Source: DTU080 sp050945315 (GTDB lineage: Bacteria > Bacillota > Limnochordia > DTU080). Taken from it: 31,980 nt of DNA. The translations under genes were made by a program, and so were the position numbers. How positions within the stretch are numbered: position 1 is the first letter of the stretch; each line of letters begins with the position of its first letter. Positions 7,331 to 16,630 of the stretch are shown here, piece after piece. Location: NCBI GenBank assembly GCA_050945315.1, contig JBMNSS010000013.1, positions 1 to 31,980 of the forward strand, in the 5' to 3' direction. The notes beneath the pieces are model-generated. The model ran no database searches. It was not told the origin of the DNA and saw nothing but the letters and a program-made list of their open reading frames with translations.

Positions 7331-9994
7331 ATGCACCGAAAACGCTTTGCGGAAGACAACAAGGCGAGGCGCAGGCTTGCGGCCTTGTTGACAGTGATCT
7401 TGTTATCATTCCTCACTGTGGGCGCGGCGTCTGCCGAAGAGATCGAGGAAGGAGCGGTGTTAGTCGAGACCCTTGAAGACATCGATACCTGGAGCGCCCA
7501 AGCCGGCTCACTTCAGATAGTGACCGATGAAGACGGAACCAAAGCCATGCTGTGGACCATCGATCCCGTCGGCAGATTCGCCTTGTTTCGCAATGACGGG
7601 TACGATGTCGAAGCAGAAGCGGCGGATTACGGTTGGGTGGCCTTCGACTACAAGATCGTGGGAGGCAATCCCACACTGATGGAGTTCAAATTGCAGGACT
7701 ATCCGCTCTACGACGGAATGCAAGCACAGTGGGTGGTCGCATCGCCGCCGCTCGTCGATCAGTGGGTGCCGGTGGTATTGCCGTTGCGCCAGCCCAATGC
7801 GGACAATTGGGGTGAAAGAAACGAAAAGCGCCAGGCGGTCTTTTTCTTGCTGACCACTACGCAACCCGGTGCTGAGTTCTACATCCGCAGATTTCGTTTT
7901 GTACCTTCGGCCTCAATCACACCTCGCAGTGCTACGGGAGAACGCATCATGTACACTGAGCCTTCAGATTACGTTCCGCAAGAACGTCGACCCGTCTTTG
8001 CCACCGAGGCCCAACTGGATCGGGCCCGTCAGCGCATCGACGAGTACAATTGGGCCCGGCTCTTACTCCATCGCCTTCAAGGTGAAGCCGACGCCTGGCT
8101 TAAAGATCCTTTGAGCGTACCGGAGGGACCGACCGCCTACGGCCATGACTACGTCGATCCCCGCCACGGTACGCGTCTGGTATACGATCCCAAGCGGCCG
8201 CACGAGCACCGCAGCCCCGTCGATGATACATACTTCACCGGAGAACCCTACGACGGAGTCTGGCGCTCCATCACGCACGACCGGATCTCCAAGGCCGCCC
8301 AAACGCTCGCTTTGGTCTACGCCCTCACCGGAGACGCCGAGTACGGAGAGGCCGCGGCGGCGATACTCTGTGACTACGCCGACCTCTACCCACGCATGGA
8401 GATCAGAGGTCGCGGCGGTTCAGTGGAACAATTCGTGGGCAAAGGTAGAATACACGTACAGGCTCTGGACGAAGCGGTATGGATACTGCCCTTGGCCCGA
8501 GCCTACGATCTCATCCGGGATCAGGCTTTGCTCACGCCCGAGCAGCAGAAGAGTATAGAGACCAACCTGTTCCGTACGGCAGCGGATCTTCTCAAACCCC
8601 AGACTTGGATCACCCTCAGCAACATCCACGCCTGGCAAAACGCCGCCCTGACCACCATCGGGCTGTTGCTGAATGATGAATCCCTGGTTCGCTATGCACT
8701 GTCGAACTGGTACTCAGGCTTTGAACAGCAGTTGCTGGGCATCCGCAATGACGGTCTGTGGTGGGAAGGCTCCACGGGGTATCATTTTTACACCCTGAAC
8801 GCCTTCAAGAACCTACTCATGAGCCTCGTGGCGGCGGATTACCCCGTCGGTGATCTCAGCCCCGTAAAGGCCATGTTTGAGGCACCGTTGGGGCTGCTGG
8901 ATCCGGAACTCAATCTTCCCAGCATCAACGACAGCGGTGCCGGCAGCATCGTCAGCAGCGACACCCTGGCTTTATATGAATTCGGCTACGCCCTCTTTGA
9001 TGAGCCCAGATTCCTCAATTTGCTGAACCTGGCTTATCAGTATATGGGTAAGCAGCGCAACAGCCTCGAAGCCCTGCTGTACGGGCCGGATGAAGTGCGC
9101 CCCTCGCAACCCGTCGTCGATCTGGGCAACCGCAAAAGCCTCCTCTATGACGCTTCTGGCTTGGCCGCCCTGCGCGTGGGTCGCAACTATGTGTTATTCA
9201 AGTACGGTCCTCACAGTGGGCCTCACGGACATGCAGACAAACTCTCGTTCTCTTTGTACGCCAGGGGAAAGGCGGTTTCACCCGATCTGGGTTCGCCTTC
9301 CTACGGTGCGGCGTTGTACGGCACGTGGTACAAACAGACACTGGCCCATAACACAGTGGTCGTAGACGGACAATCACAACGCAACTCCATGGGCGGCCGA
9401 CTTGACTGGTGGGAAGAAAGCCGCGATTTTGCCGGCGTGGCCGCCACGGTCAGCGATGCCTATCCGGGTGTGGAACATCAACGAAGCGTGGGATTGACCG
9501 CTAATCGCTTGATCATTGTGGACCGCATGGAATCGGACGGCGAGCGCGTCTTTGACTGGGTCTACCGAAACACCGGAGAGTTGAGCGTCACAAACCAAGA
9601 CGACGGTGAACGCGTTGAGCTCATGGGCTCATCCGCGGCATACGGCAATCTGCAAAACGTCGTGGCCTACGAATGTGATCAAGGGCAAATGACCCATGCG
9701 GCATGGGATGACAAAGGCATACAGATCCATCTGCACGTGGTAGCCGGTGCCCCCTACACGCTCCTCACGGCGGCCGGTCCCGCGGTTTCACCGGCTGAGA
9801 CCATGGATATGGTACTCGTCAGGCAGCAGGGAACCGGCGCTTGGTATGTGGCGGTCTTTGATCTCGATAGCACACCCTCCGTAGAGAAGGTGCGCGTGGA
9901 AGAGCGGGAGGATACTCTGCGCATCTATGTCGAGACCCGTCATGGGCTCGAGGTCTATGACGTTAAGTCGGGAGTCGTGACTCCCGGATCATAA
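7331..9994 (+). CDS. Secreted heparinase II/III-family polysaccharide lyase
   Basis: Predicted to cleave an acidic (uronic acid) polysaccharide by beta-elimination outside the cell. The start is the ATG at 7331, preceded by GGAGGT at a spacing of 8. The product has 887 residues. A signal peptide (RRRLAALLTVILLSF core) ends near ASA at residue 35. Residues about 45-200 look like a beta-sandwich carbohydrate-binding region (DYGWVAFDYKIVGGNPTLMEF). Next comes an alpha-helical toroid with NIHAWQN (N431, H433) and GSTGYHFY (Y484), candidates for the catalytic Asn/His/Tyr. The hallmark heparinase II/III block GPHGHADKLSFSLYARG follows at about residues 630-646, then a beta-rich C-terminal domain. 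The closest described groups are PL12, PL15, PL17 and PL21; I cannot choose between them or name the substrate. It forms an operon with SBP 3, 20 bases downstream. Confidence 0.85.
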   Translation: MHRKRFAEDNKARRRLAALLTVILLSFLTVGAASAEEIEEGAVLVETLEDIDTWSAQAGSLQIVTDEDGTKAMLWTIDPVGRFALFRNDGYDVEAEAADYGWVAFDYKIVGGNPTLMEFKLQDYPLYDGMQAQWVVASPPLVDQWVPVVLPLRQPNADNWGERNEKRQAVFFLLTTTQPGAEFYIRRFRFVPSASITPRSATGERIMYTEPSDYVPQERRPVFATEAQLDRARQRIDEYNWARLLLHRLQGEADAWLKDPLSVPEGPTAYGHDYVDPRHGTRLVYDPKRPHEHRSPVDDTYFTGEPYDGVWRSITHDRISKAAQTLALVYALTGDAEYGEAAAAILCDYADLYPRMEIRGRGGSVEQFVGKGRIHVQALDEAVWILPLARAYDLIRDQALLTPEQQKSIETNLFRTAADLLKPQTWITLSNIHAWQNAALTTIGLLLNDESLVRYALSNWYSGFEQQLLGIRNDGLWWEGSTGYHFYTLNAFKNLLMSLVAADYPVGDLSPVKAMFEAPLGLLDPELNLPSINDSGAGSIVSSDTLALYEFGYALFDEPRFLNLLNLAYQYMGKQRNSLEALLYGPDEVRPSQPVVDLGNRKSLLYDASGLAALRVGRNYVLFKYGPHSGPHGHADKLSFSLYARGKAVSPDLGSPSYGAALYGTWYKQTLAHNTVVVDGQSQRNSMGGRLDWWEESRDFAGVAATVSDAYPGVEHQRSVGLTANRLIIVDRMESDGERVFDWVYRNTGELSVTNQDDGERVELMGSSAAYGNLQNVVAYECDQGQMTHAAWDDKGIQIHLHVVAGAPYTLLTAAGPAVSPAETMDMVLVRQQGTGAWYVAVFDLDSTPSVEKVRVEEREDTLRIYVETRHGLEVYDVKSGVVTPGS

Positions 9995-10014
9995 AAAAAC
10001 GAGGTGATTGCACA

Positions 10015-11268
10015 GTGAACGTGCGTCGTCCAAGGAAAGGCTTCTTGTTGCAGTGTGTCCTGATCATGGGCTTGTTGATGACAGTGGCCGCGCCGTCGTT
10101 TGCCGCCCAGGCCAAGCTCTCTTTGGCCTTTGCCGGCACTTTCGAGATGAACGAAGGAATTGTACAAGCCGCACGAGCGTTTGAGCAGGCCAACCCGGAT
10201 ATCGCCATTGAGCTTCTGCCCACTGCGAGCGGACGTGCCTACTACGACCGTCTGACAGTGATGGCCGTCGGCGGCACCGCTCCCGATGTGGCTCTGGTTG
10301 CCTATCAGTTTTTGCCGCCCTTTATTGACATGGGCGTTCTGATCGACCTCAAGCCCTTTTTGAACCGGCCCGGCGGTTTGCGGGATCGGGATTTCGTGCC
10401 CATCGTCTTGGAGTCCCTCTCCTTTGACGGAAAACTGTATGCCATTCCCAGGGACTTCACTCCCGTGTCGATGTATATCAACGTCGATATGCTTGATAGG
10501 ACCGGCGTAGCCGTCCCGGATCCGTTGAACCCGCTCACCAATGAAGAGTACCTCCAGTTGGGGCGTCGGGTCACCCGAGACCTCAACGGTGACGGAGTAC
10601 TCGATCAGTTCCTGGCCGCCAGCTTCCCGTGGTCCGCGGCCGTACAGATCTTCGGCGGTCAGCTCTGGGATCATTATCGTACCCCGACAAAATCGACGGC
10701 CAATGACCCCAACGTCATGGAAGCCTTGGAGTGGGTGCGCGACCTGCGTCTGCAGCATCAGGTCATCCCGCCCTTCGGACAATCGGCATCCTTCCAAGCG
10801 GGACAAACGGCCACCTACTTCAGCGGCCGGTATGAAGTGCCCAATCTGCGCAACACTGCCGAATTCACCTGGGATATCCGCCCGTTCCCCACGGCACGAG
10901 TCAGAAGACCGGAACACGGAGGATCCGGATGGATGGCTTTCGATACCGGCAGCGATCCCGATGTGCTGTGGAAGTTCCTCTCGTGGCTGGGCGGTCCCGA
11001 AGGCCAGACCATCGAAATGGCCTCCGGACGCATCGTCCCCGCTTTGTTGCCGCTTTTGCGTTCAACGAGATTCCTGAATGACACCCCGCCGCAAAACCAG
11101 CAGCTGTGGCTGGAGGACATGCAGAAGGCGGCTCGACCGATCTTCCTGCAGTGGCAAAGCTCCATGGATTCCATCAATCCTCTGGTAACCCGCTTCATGC
11201 GGGGCGGAGCGAGCAGTCAGTGGCTCGTCACCGAGATGGAGCGCATCCTAGACGGCATACTGAAATAG
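10015..11268 (+). CDS. Extracellular solute-binding protein, family 1 (SBP 3)
   Basis: Sugar-binding component of an ABC importer, probably taking up products of the lyase encoded 20 bases upstream in the same operon. It starts with GTG after GAGGTGAT and is 417 residues long. The signal peptide runs MNVRRPRKGF, then a hydrophobic core, ending near SFAA at residues 28-31. Family features are ARAFEQANPDIAIELLP, GGTAPDVALV, DGKLYAIPRDFTPVSMYINVD and an EF-hand-like loop DLNGDGVLDQF near residue 189. GGQLWD and a GSGWMAF segment are typical of the ligand cleft and the C-terminal lobe. As with the other three binding proteins here, no membrane component is encoded beside it. A strong terminator follows. 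Confidence 0.9.
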   Translation: MNVRRPRKGFLLQCVLIMGLLMTVAAPSFAAQAKLSLAFAGTFEMNEGIVQAARAFEQANPDIAIELLPTASGRAYYDRLTVMAVGGTAPDVALVAYQFLPPFIDMGVLIDLKPFLNRPGGLRDRDFVPIVLESLSFDGKLYAIPRDFTPVSMYINVDMLDRTGVAVPDPLNPLTNEEYLQLGRRVTRDLNGDGVLDQFLAASFPWSAAVQIFGGQLWDHYRTPTKSTANDPNVMEALEWVRDLRLQHQVIPPFGQSASFQAGQTATYFSGRYEVPNLRNTAEFTWDIRPFPTARVRRPEHGGSGWMAFDTGSDPDVLWKFLSWLGGPEGQTIEMASGRIVPALLPLLRSTRFLNDTPPQNQQLWLEDMQKAARPIFLQWQSSMDSINPLVTRFMRGGASSQWLVTEMERILDGILK

Positions 11269-11280
11269 ACGGCCAAAGTT

Positions 11281-11310
11281 CAGGCCGCCGGGACAAAACC
11301 CGGCGGCCTG
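11281..11310 (+). terminator. Rho-independent terminator of the lyase/SBP 3 operon
   Basis: CAGGCCGCCGGG and CCCGGCGGCCTG form a perfect 12-bp GC-rich stem with an ACAAAA loop. TTTGCTTTCC follows. It starts 12 bases after the SBP 3 stop and also lies at the 3' side of the convergent Gfo/Idh gene. Confidence 0.88.
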
Positions 11311-11341
11311 TTTGCTTTCCTTGTTGTCTTGATGTCAAGAT

Positions 11342-12349
11342 CTAGACCAGACTCACGGGCACTGAACCGTTGGCCGCTGAATGCTCGGCGGCAAAACAGG
11401 CCGCGTGTGTATTGACCGCTACCTCAAGGCTGTTGTGCGACTCGGTATCGGTCTGGATACACTCGACGAGATGGTCAATCAGGCCTTGGAAGGGATGATG
11501 ATCCACATCCCCGCTGTCAGGCACGATGGTCGGCAACGTGACAAAGTCATGTTGGCCGGGCCACTGCTTGGAGTAGAAGCGGTTGTTGCGGATGACACCC
11601 TCATCGCCAAAGACCTCTATGTTAAACACATAGGGCATGTAGAAGCGCTGGCTGGCCGAGATCTTTCCCACTGCGCCGCCGGAGAAATTGACTGTCGACA
11701 CGGTGATCTGCTGCTTCTGTTTTGGCTCGTCCCCGGGACATACCGCGCTCACCTGGGTAATGAGATCATTGCCCAGTATATAACGGGCGGCATCCACCGC
11801 GTGGCAGCCACCTTGCACCATGGCACCGCCGGCCAGTGCCTCCCAGCTGCGCTGTACACCCTTCGGTCGCAGGTTCTGCGGCCCATGCCAGTAGTCCGCA
11901 TGCACCACAAGCGGCCGACCGACCCAACCATCGCTGATGGCCTTCCTGATGGTCAGAATCAACGGATTCCATCGTAGCACAAAGCCCACCGCGCTCTTGA
12001 CCCCCGCCTTGCGTACGGCGGCAGCCATGGCCTCCACATCCTCTTGGTTGAGAGCGATGGGTTTTTCGACCACTACGTGGATACCGCGTTCTGCCGCTTT
12101 TATGCACTCTTGCGCGTGAAGATGAGGCGGCGTGCATATGGAGATAACGTTCAATCCGGGATGCTTTAAAAGCTCCTCGTAATTGTCATATACGGCGCAA
12201 TCCAGACCCATCTGGTCCGCCTTTTTTTTGGCACCTTCCAGGGTTCTGCTGCCAATGGCCACCACGCGCGTATGAGGATTGTTCATATAAGCCCTGATGT
12301 GCTCAGTGGAGACGTTTCCCGCCCCCTGTATAGCAACATTCAGCATCAT
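11342..12349 (-). CDS. Gfo/Idh/MocA-family NAD(P)-dependent dehydrogenase (1)
   Basis: Oxidoreductase likely acting on a sugar, inositol or sugar acid. Its 335 residues match the family. The N-terminal Rossmann fold starts VAIQGAGNVS (a GxGxxx dinucleotide loop). The signature EKP is at residues 95-97, with the catalytic Lys96. The second conserved site, GGCHAVD, supplies His183 and Asp186. The C-terminal half is the usual beta-sheet substrate domain. ATGATG follows GGAGG; the first ATG is used here, but the second has the better spacing. It is the last gene of a three-gene - strand set with the second dehydrogenase (24 bases upstream) and the TIM-barrel protein, which suggests one pathway. 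The substrate is unknown. Confidence 0.9.
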   Translation of the reverse strand: MMLNVAIQGAGNVSTEHIRAYMNNPHTRVVAIGSRTLEGAKKKADQMGLDCAVYDNYEELLKHPGLNVISICTPPHLHAQECIKAAERGIHVVVEKPIALNQEDVEAMAAAVRKAGVKSAVGFVLRWNPLILTIRKAISDGWVGRPLVVHADYWHGPQNLRPKGVQRSWEALAGGAMVQGGCHAVDAARYILGNDLITQVSAVCPGDEPKQKQQITVSTVNFSGGAVGKISASQRFYMPYVFNIEVFGDEGVIRNNRFYSKQWPGQHDFVTLPTIVPDSGDVDHHPFQGLIDHLVECIQTDTESHNSLEVAVNTHAACFAAEHSAANGSVPVSLV

Positions 12350-12373
12350 ACGCCCTCCTTCTCACCAATGCTT

Positions 12374-13390
12374 TTAACCATCATAGAGCTCCCACGAATC
12401 CACTTCCGATGCCTTCACCAAACGACCCTTCTGTATGGACAGTTGGGCTGCCTCCAGGGCCACCATCGTGCCCCAGACCGAACGCGCGTCGGCGGCTGAA
12501 CGCTGACCTTCCAAAACGGCGGCGGCAAAATCCGTCCACTCATTGCGGAAGTCCTCATTGGACGCCAGAGGTTTGTCGTGAGTCGTACCACGGACGGAGA
12601 CTTTGTTCCCGGCGATATACATATCGCCTTCGCTTCCTACCACCCAATGATCCCAGGCGCTTTGACTCATACCCCGACTCATCAGCAAGGTAATCGAACC
12701 GCCCTGATCAGTCGAAACCATGACCGAAAGCTCAGTGGGACCTCGTCTTGTGTCCTCGCCGTCCAAAAAGCCTCCGTGTGCATACACCTCAACGGGACGC
12801 GCCCCCACCACCCACAACAGCGCATCCATCTCGTGAGAACCGTTTCCGTAAAGAAGACCGCCGGAGGTCTTCGTATCGAAATCCCAGGGTCGCTGAGTGG
12901 CCGAACCGCGTCTGGCATAGCGCCTGCGAACGGATGATACGGGTTGACCGATCTCTCCGCCGGCCACGACTTGTCGCCCGTACATCAGGGAGTTGCGAAA
13001 ACGCAGCACCTGCCCTACTGACAGCTGCAAGCCCTGTCGTTCCGCCTCTTGGATCATGGCCGCGCAATCCGCCAGTGACAGAGCCATCGGTTTTTCCACC
13101 AAAACATGTTTGCCCTGCCGCAAAGCCCCCAGGGTGACCGGGGCATGAAGATGATTGGGCAGCAGAACGGCCACCGCATCTATCTCGGGATCCGACAGCA
13201 CGGCATCCGTGTCTTTGCTCCAGCGCACCTCAGAACCTGCCAGGGCCGCTGTCTCCTTGGCTCGTTCCTCATCGAGATCCACCGTGACGACGAGCTCGGT
13301 CGCAGAGACATCTCTCAAAGCCGTGGCATGTGCCTTGCCGATGCCCCCGCAGCCGATGACAGCTACACGTAGTCTCTGATCGCCTGCCAC
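12374..13390 (-). CDS. Gfo/Idh/MocA-family NAD(P)-dependent dehydrogenase (2)
   Basis: A second sugar or polyol dehydrogenase, 338 residues, only distantly similar to its neighbour. The dinucleotide loop is VIGCGGIGKAH. VEKPMAL gives Lys100, and YGNGSHEMD gives His186 and Asp189, so the catalytic set is complete. It starts with GTG after AAAGGGTGAT; no ATG in frame fits better. Spacing to the upstream TIM-barrel gene is 34 bases and to the downstream dehydrogenase 24 bases, so the three are probably cotranscribed. Two different Gfo/Idh enzymes plus a xylose-isomerase-like protein is an arrangement seen in inositol-type and 3-keto-sugar pathways; which one applies here is not decidable from sequence. 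Confidence 0.9.
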   Translation of the reverse strand: MAGDQRLRVAVIGCGGIGKAHATALRDVSATELVVTVDLDEERAKETAALAGSEVRWSKDTDAVLSDPEIDAVAVLLPNHLHAPVTLGALRQGKHVLVEKPMALSLADCAAMIQEAERQGLQLSVGQVLRFRNSLMYGRQVVAGGEIGQPVSSVRRRYARRGSATQRPWDFDTKTSGGLLYGNGSHEMDALLWVVGARPVEVYAHGGFLDGEDTRRGPTELSVMVSTDQGGSITLLMSRGMSQSAWDHWVVGSEGDMYIAGNKVSVRGTTHDKPLASNEDFRNEWTDFAAAVLEGQRSAADARSVWGTMVALEAAQLSIQKGRLVKASEVDSWELYDG

Positions 13391-13424
13391 TGCAGCATCA
13401 CCCTTTCCGGTGCCGGACTACCGG

Positions 13425-14276
13425 CTACTCGATAGCAGAAAACCCTGCTGCTTTGGCCAACTCCGACAGATTCTTGCGGGCCCGGGCCATCCGCTCATCC
13501 AAAACGTCAGGATCGATGGGGCCTCGGTCAGTCACATCGACTCGCTCCACGCTGACCATGCCGTCAAAGCCGGTCTCAAGCAGGTGCGAGAAGATGGATG
13601 CGAAATCGACGTCGCCTTCTCCGGGAACGGGGAAGTCCATCTCACGTACCCCGCCGCGGTGATCCTTGGCACAGAGTGCAGGCATCGGATCTTTCAGGAG
13701 GCGGATATCCTCTGCCGGATCAATACCTTCATAGAAGTGGACGTTACCGGGATCGTAGTAAGCCTTTACGGTAGGACGATCGATGTCACGTAGTGTCTTC
13801 AGAAGCCTCGCCGCGGTACCGGTGTTGCCGCCGTGAGGCTTGAGAATGACCGTGAGTCCAAGCTCCGCCGCATAGTCACCGACCAGTTGCATACGGCGTA
13901 CGTACTCGCGGTGCTCAGGCGGTGTTGACGGATCTGACAACGGCACATCCGGCGAGATCTCCACATCAAAGCCGGAGCTCGTGACCACCTTAATTCCCAG
14001 GTAACGAGCCATGTCCAGCCGCCCCTTCATCAGCTCTACACCGTCATCCCCCATAACCTTGATCCCCGCCCACAGCAGACCGGGCGTCAGATTATGGGCC
14101 GCAAACAGCTTGGCCAAATCATCCAGTCGCTGCTCGGAATAATCCATGGGCAGCACAGGATTGCCGGCATGGTTGTAGCCGAAACCCACGTACTTATAGC
14201 CAGCGCGAGCGATACCCTCCAAAGCCCGCTCAAAAGGATACCTGGAATAGGGCAGGGCCAAACCGACAAGTCTCAT
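13425..14276 (-). CDS. Xylose-isomerase-like TIM-barrel sugar isomerase/epimerase
   Basis: Member of the sugar phosphate isomerase/epimerase superfamily (IolE/IolI-like fold), expected to isomerise, epimerise or dehydrate a sugar or keto-sugar using a divalent metal. It has 283 residues. Metal- and substrate-site candidates are LKPHGGN (Lys146, His148), AYYDPGNVHFY (Asp175), AKDHRGG (Lys204 to His206) and VSVERV (Glu244), in the order usual for the barrel. The ATG follows GAGGGGGA at good spacing. It is the first gene of the TIM-barrel/Gfo/Gfo operon and lies just downstream of the SBP 4 terminator. The pairing with two dehydrogenases supports a catabolic oxidation-isomerisation route. Confidence 0.85.
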   Translation of the reverse strand: MRLVGLALPYSRYPFERALEGIARAGYKYVGFGYNHAGNPVLPMDYSEQRLDDLAKLFAAHNLTPGLLWAGIKVMGDDGVELMKGRLDMARYLGIKVVTSSGFDVEISPDVPLSDPSTPPEHREYVRRMQLVGDYAAELGLTVILKPHGGNTGTAARLLKTLRDIDRPTVKAYYDPGNVHFYEGIDPAEDIRLLKDPMPALCAKDHRGGVREMDFPVPGEGDVDFASIFSHLLETGFDGMVSVERVDVTDRGPIDPDVLDERMARARKNLSELAKAAGFSAIE

Positions 14277-14397
14277 CCAAAATCCCCCTCTTAAAAAGAT
14301 CCTGATTCATCCCATCGCTCCTTGATGATGGGCCCCATCCTTCTGTTCCGTCTCTAAGCCGAACTTCCTGCCACTTACCGCCAATGAAGCTCGAAGA

Positions 14398-14427
14398 GCC
14401 CCGAAAGGAGGTTCATTCCTTCGGGGC
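14398..14427 (-). terminator. Terminator after SBP 4
   Basis: GCCCCGAAAGGA and TCCTTCGGGGC pair in an 11-bp stem with one bulged A around a 7-base loop. On the - strand the hairpin starts about 32 bases after the SBP 4 stop and is followed by TCTTCG. It separates SBP 4 from the TIM-barrel operon. Confidence 0.65.
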
Positions 14428-14459
14428 CTTCGGTGGATTGATTATCGGTCCGTTGTCTG

Positions 14460-15737
14460 CTAATCCGCCAGTATGATGTTGGCGATACGTTCAGATTCAG
14501 CCAGTGCGGCTGCCGGAGCCATGGTGCCGTTCAGGACCTGTGAGAACAAGGGTGCCGCCTGCCTGTTGATCTCGGGAAAACGGATGTACGGATACGGCTT
14601 GGCGTAGGTCAGGATCGTCGGGATGCTCGCCAACAGAGGCACGTTACGCATCGCCCGGGCGAAGGTGGGGCTGCTGTAGAAATCACGCCGGGATGAGCTG
14701 GCCTTCACCGACCCATAATGGACGAAGCTCTCCACTTGCACCTCAGGGCGCATCCAGATGGCCATGACCGCAAAACCCAGGTCAGGGTTCTTTGCCCCCC
14801 GTGGAATGACAAACATGTTGCCCCAGCCCACTCCGCTGGGTGTCGCGCCCTGCGGTCCGACGGGAACGGGAGCCATACGCAACCACTGGGCGAAATCCGG
14901 ATCTACAGGCTCAATACCGTGGTTCATCGCTGAGGTCTCCCAATAGACCATGGACGCTGTCTTATTGGGCAACGCGGACGTACCCGCACCGGGGATCTTG
15001 ACATCGTATCTTTTCTCCAGATCGTACATAAACTCCAAGGCCTGAATGCCCTGTTCAGTGTTGAAGGCAACCTTCTTGCCGGAGGCGTCGTAGAATTCCC
15101 CTCCGTTGGAGTAAAGGTAGCTGGCAAACGTCACCCGGTTGAATGAGGAGACATACCCGCTGCGAATGAGTCGCCCTTCAGGGTCAAATTGCCGCAAACG
15201 CTGAGCATAGCTGACCAGATCATCCCAGGTCTTCAGAGCCTCAGGCCGCTCATCCAGACCGGATTCCGCCAAGTGGTCTTTGTTGTAGAGTATGCAGGCC
15301 ACCTCCAGTCCCCAAGGGACACCGAAGGTGCGGCCGTCCTTTTGACAGAAGACCCAGGAAGCGGGCATGAAGTTCTCTTCGGTCAGATGCGGGGTCTTGG
15401 CTATATAACCGTCGAGTTCCATCAATGCTCCGGCCTCATACAAATCCCGTGCATACTGGATGGAGGCCAAGGTGGCATCGGGGACCACGCCGCTGGCCGC
15501 GGCCGTGAGTATCCTGTCCGCTCCGAAGGGTACGAACTCAAATCTCAGAGTAGCATCCGGATGATCCTCTTCGAACCAGTTGGTGATCTTTGCACGCCAA
15601 GCGTCGTACAGATCAGTCACGTGAGCGGTCCACATCCAGACCACCACTTCGCGTTTCGCCTTGGCTGCCGCCACACCGCTGCCCGTCATCATCCCTATGA
15701 CACACAATATTAGAACCATGGCCATAAGACGTCTCAT
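14460..15737 (-). CDS. Extracellular solute-binding protein, family 1 (SBP 4)
   Basis: Fourth binding protein of the window, 425 residues from the chosen ATG. That ATG directly precedes a proper signal peptide, MRRLMAMVLILCVIGMM, ending near VAA or AAA. The frame stays open to an ATG at 15800, and an AAGGAGGTGG lies 15 bases before that one. The 21 extra residues do not look like part of a signal peptide, so the longer start is less likely. Family features are WFEEDHPDATLRFEFVPFG, GVVPDATLASIQYA, DGRTFGVPWGLEVACILYNKD and a C-terminal PYIRFPEIN segment. It precedes the catabolic operon on the same strand, which suggests that its ligand feeds that pathway. No permease gene is nearby. Confidence 0.88.
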   Translation of the reverse strand: MRRLMAMVLILCVIGMMTGSGVAAAKAKREVVVWMWTAHVTDLYDAWRAKITNWFEEDHPDATLRFEFVPFGADRILTAAASGVVPDATLASIQYARDLYEAGALMELDGYIAKTPHLTEENFMPASWVFCQKDGRTFGVPWGLEVACILYNKDHLAESGLDERPEALKTWDDLVSYAQRLRQFDPEGRLIRSGYVSSFNRVTFASYLYSNGGEFYDASGKKVAFNTEQGIQALEFMYDLEKRYDVKIPGAGTSALPNKTASMVYWETSAMNHGIEPVDPDFAQWLRMAPVPVGPQGATPSGVGWGNMFVIPRGAKNPDLGFAVMAIWMRPEVQVESFVHYGSVKASSSRRDFYSSPTFARAMRNVPLLASIPTILTYAKPYPYIRFPEINRQAAPLFSQVLNGTMAPAAALAESERIANIILAD

Positions 15738-15937
15738 GTCATTCCCCCCCGTTAATAAAGGCAACTGATCACTTACATGTGTTTCCCTGATGTTTTCCAT
15801 ATTCGTCTTTGCCCACCTCCTTAATTCCGAGATCGTGAAGTCTTAGATGCTCTATGCCAAAAACGTTCAGCTTTCGGCAGGTTCAAAAGGTCTTCGTGGC
15901 GAAACATTTGGATACACCTATGCAGAAGGTGATCCTC

Positions 15938-16492
15938 ATGAACTCTGATGCTGTGCGTTTCGCCATGTGGCTAAACGATCTAGACAGCCTTCCGACGGCA
16001 ACTGTTCCGCCCGGTTACACGCTTCGCACCTACGGCGACGGTGACGCGGCGGCATGGTGTCGCATCATGACCGGCCAAGTCGGTCAGTGGACCGTGGAAC
16101 GCTTTTATACTGATGTTCATGACAAGCCGGTCTTTCGCCCTGACGGGCTTTTTTTTGCCGTATGCGACAACACCCCGGTGGCCACGGCCTGTGCCTGGTG
16201 GGTGCCGGAAGAATACGGTCAGGATGTGGGCATACTGCACATGGTGGCCACCGACCCCGCCCACCGAAACCGGGGATTGGGTCGGGCGGTCTCTCTGTCG
16301 GTGATTCATTTTTTTGCCGAACTGGGAATGAGAGCCTGTGTCCTCAGCACTACTTCTCAACGTCTGGCCGCCATCAGGATGTATCTGTCGTTGGGTTTTG
16401 AGCCCGAACTGGACACGCCGGAGATCCGGGCTCTCTGGCCCGACATCCTCCGGGCCATCCATAGGCATGAGCTCGCTGAAACAAAAAGTTAA
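15938..16492 (+). CDS. GNAT-family N-acetyltransferase (1)
   Basis: Predicted acetyl-CoA-dependent N-acetyltransferase of unknown substrate, 184 residues. The frame opens 84 bases earlier, but AAGGTGAT at 15926-15933 fits the ATG at 15938, which starts MNSDAVRF. The acetyl-CoA loop is VATDPAHRNRGLGRA, preceded by the beta-strand ILHM and followed by the helix SLSVIHFFAEL. The C-terminal part has AAIRMYLSLGFEPEL. A second GNAT at 29896-30444 shares this layout: DLDSLP or DLDRLP near the start, a GY-LR strand and IR-YLSLGF-P. The two are paralogues. The gene is divergent from SBP 4. Confidence 0.85.
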   Translation: MNSDAVRFAMWLNDLDSLPTATVPPGYTLRTYGDGDAAAWCRIMTGQVGQWTVERFYTDVHDKPVFRPDGLFFAVCDNTPVATACAWWVPEEYGQDVGILHMVATDPAHRNRGLGRAVSLSVIHFFAELGMRACVLSTTSQRLAAIRMYLSLGFEPELDTPEIRALWPDILRAIHRHELAETKS

Positions 16493-16630
16493 CATGCGGT
16501 TATGATTATCAGGTAGGAATCGATATCGTTAATGTGGTATGGTATCGACACACGCCGTTACAAATGACATGCAGGTTGAGGCCCACCCGGGTCGACGTGC
16601 AGGATTACATATACGGAGGAGGTAGTCTTT

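Noticed and set aside
9955..10917. - strand open frame of 320 codons
   Set aside because: It is antisense to SBP 3, whose signal peptide and family motifs are clear.
16500..16511. PerR box upstream of the peroxiredoxin gene
   Set aside because: TTATGATTATCA matches only part of the known palindrome and is far from the start codon, so it is not listed as a site.
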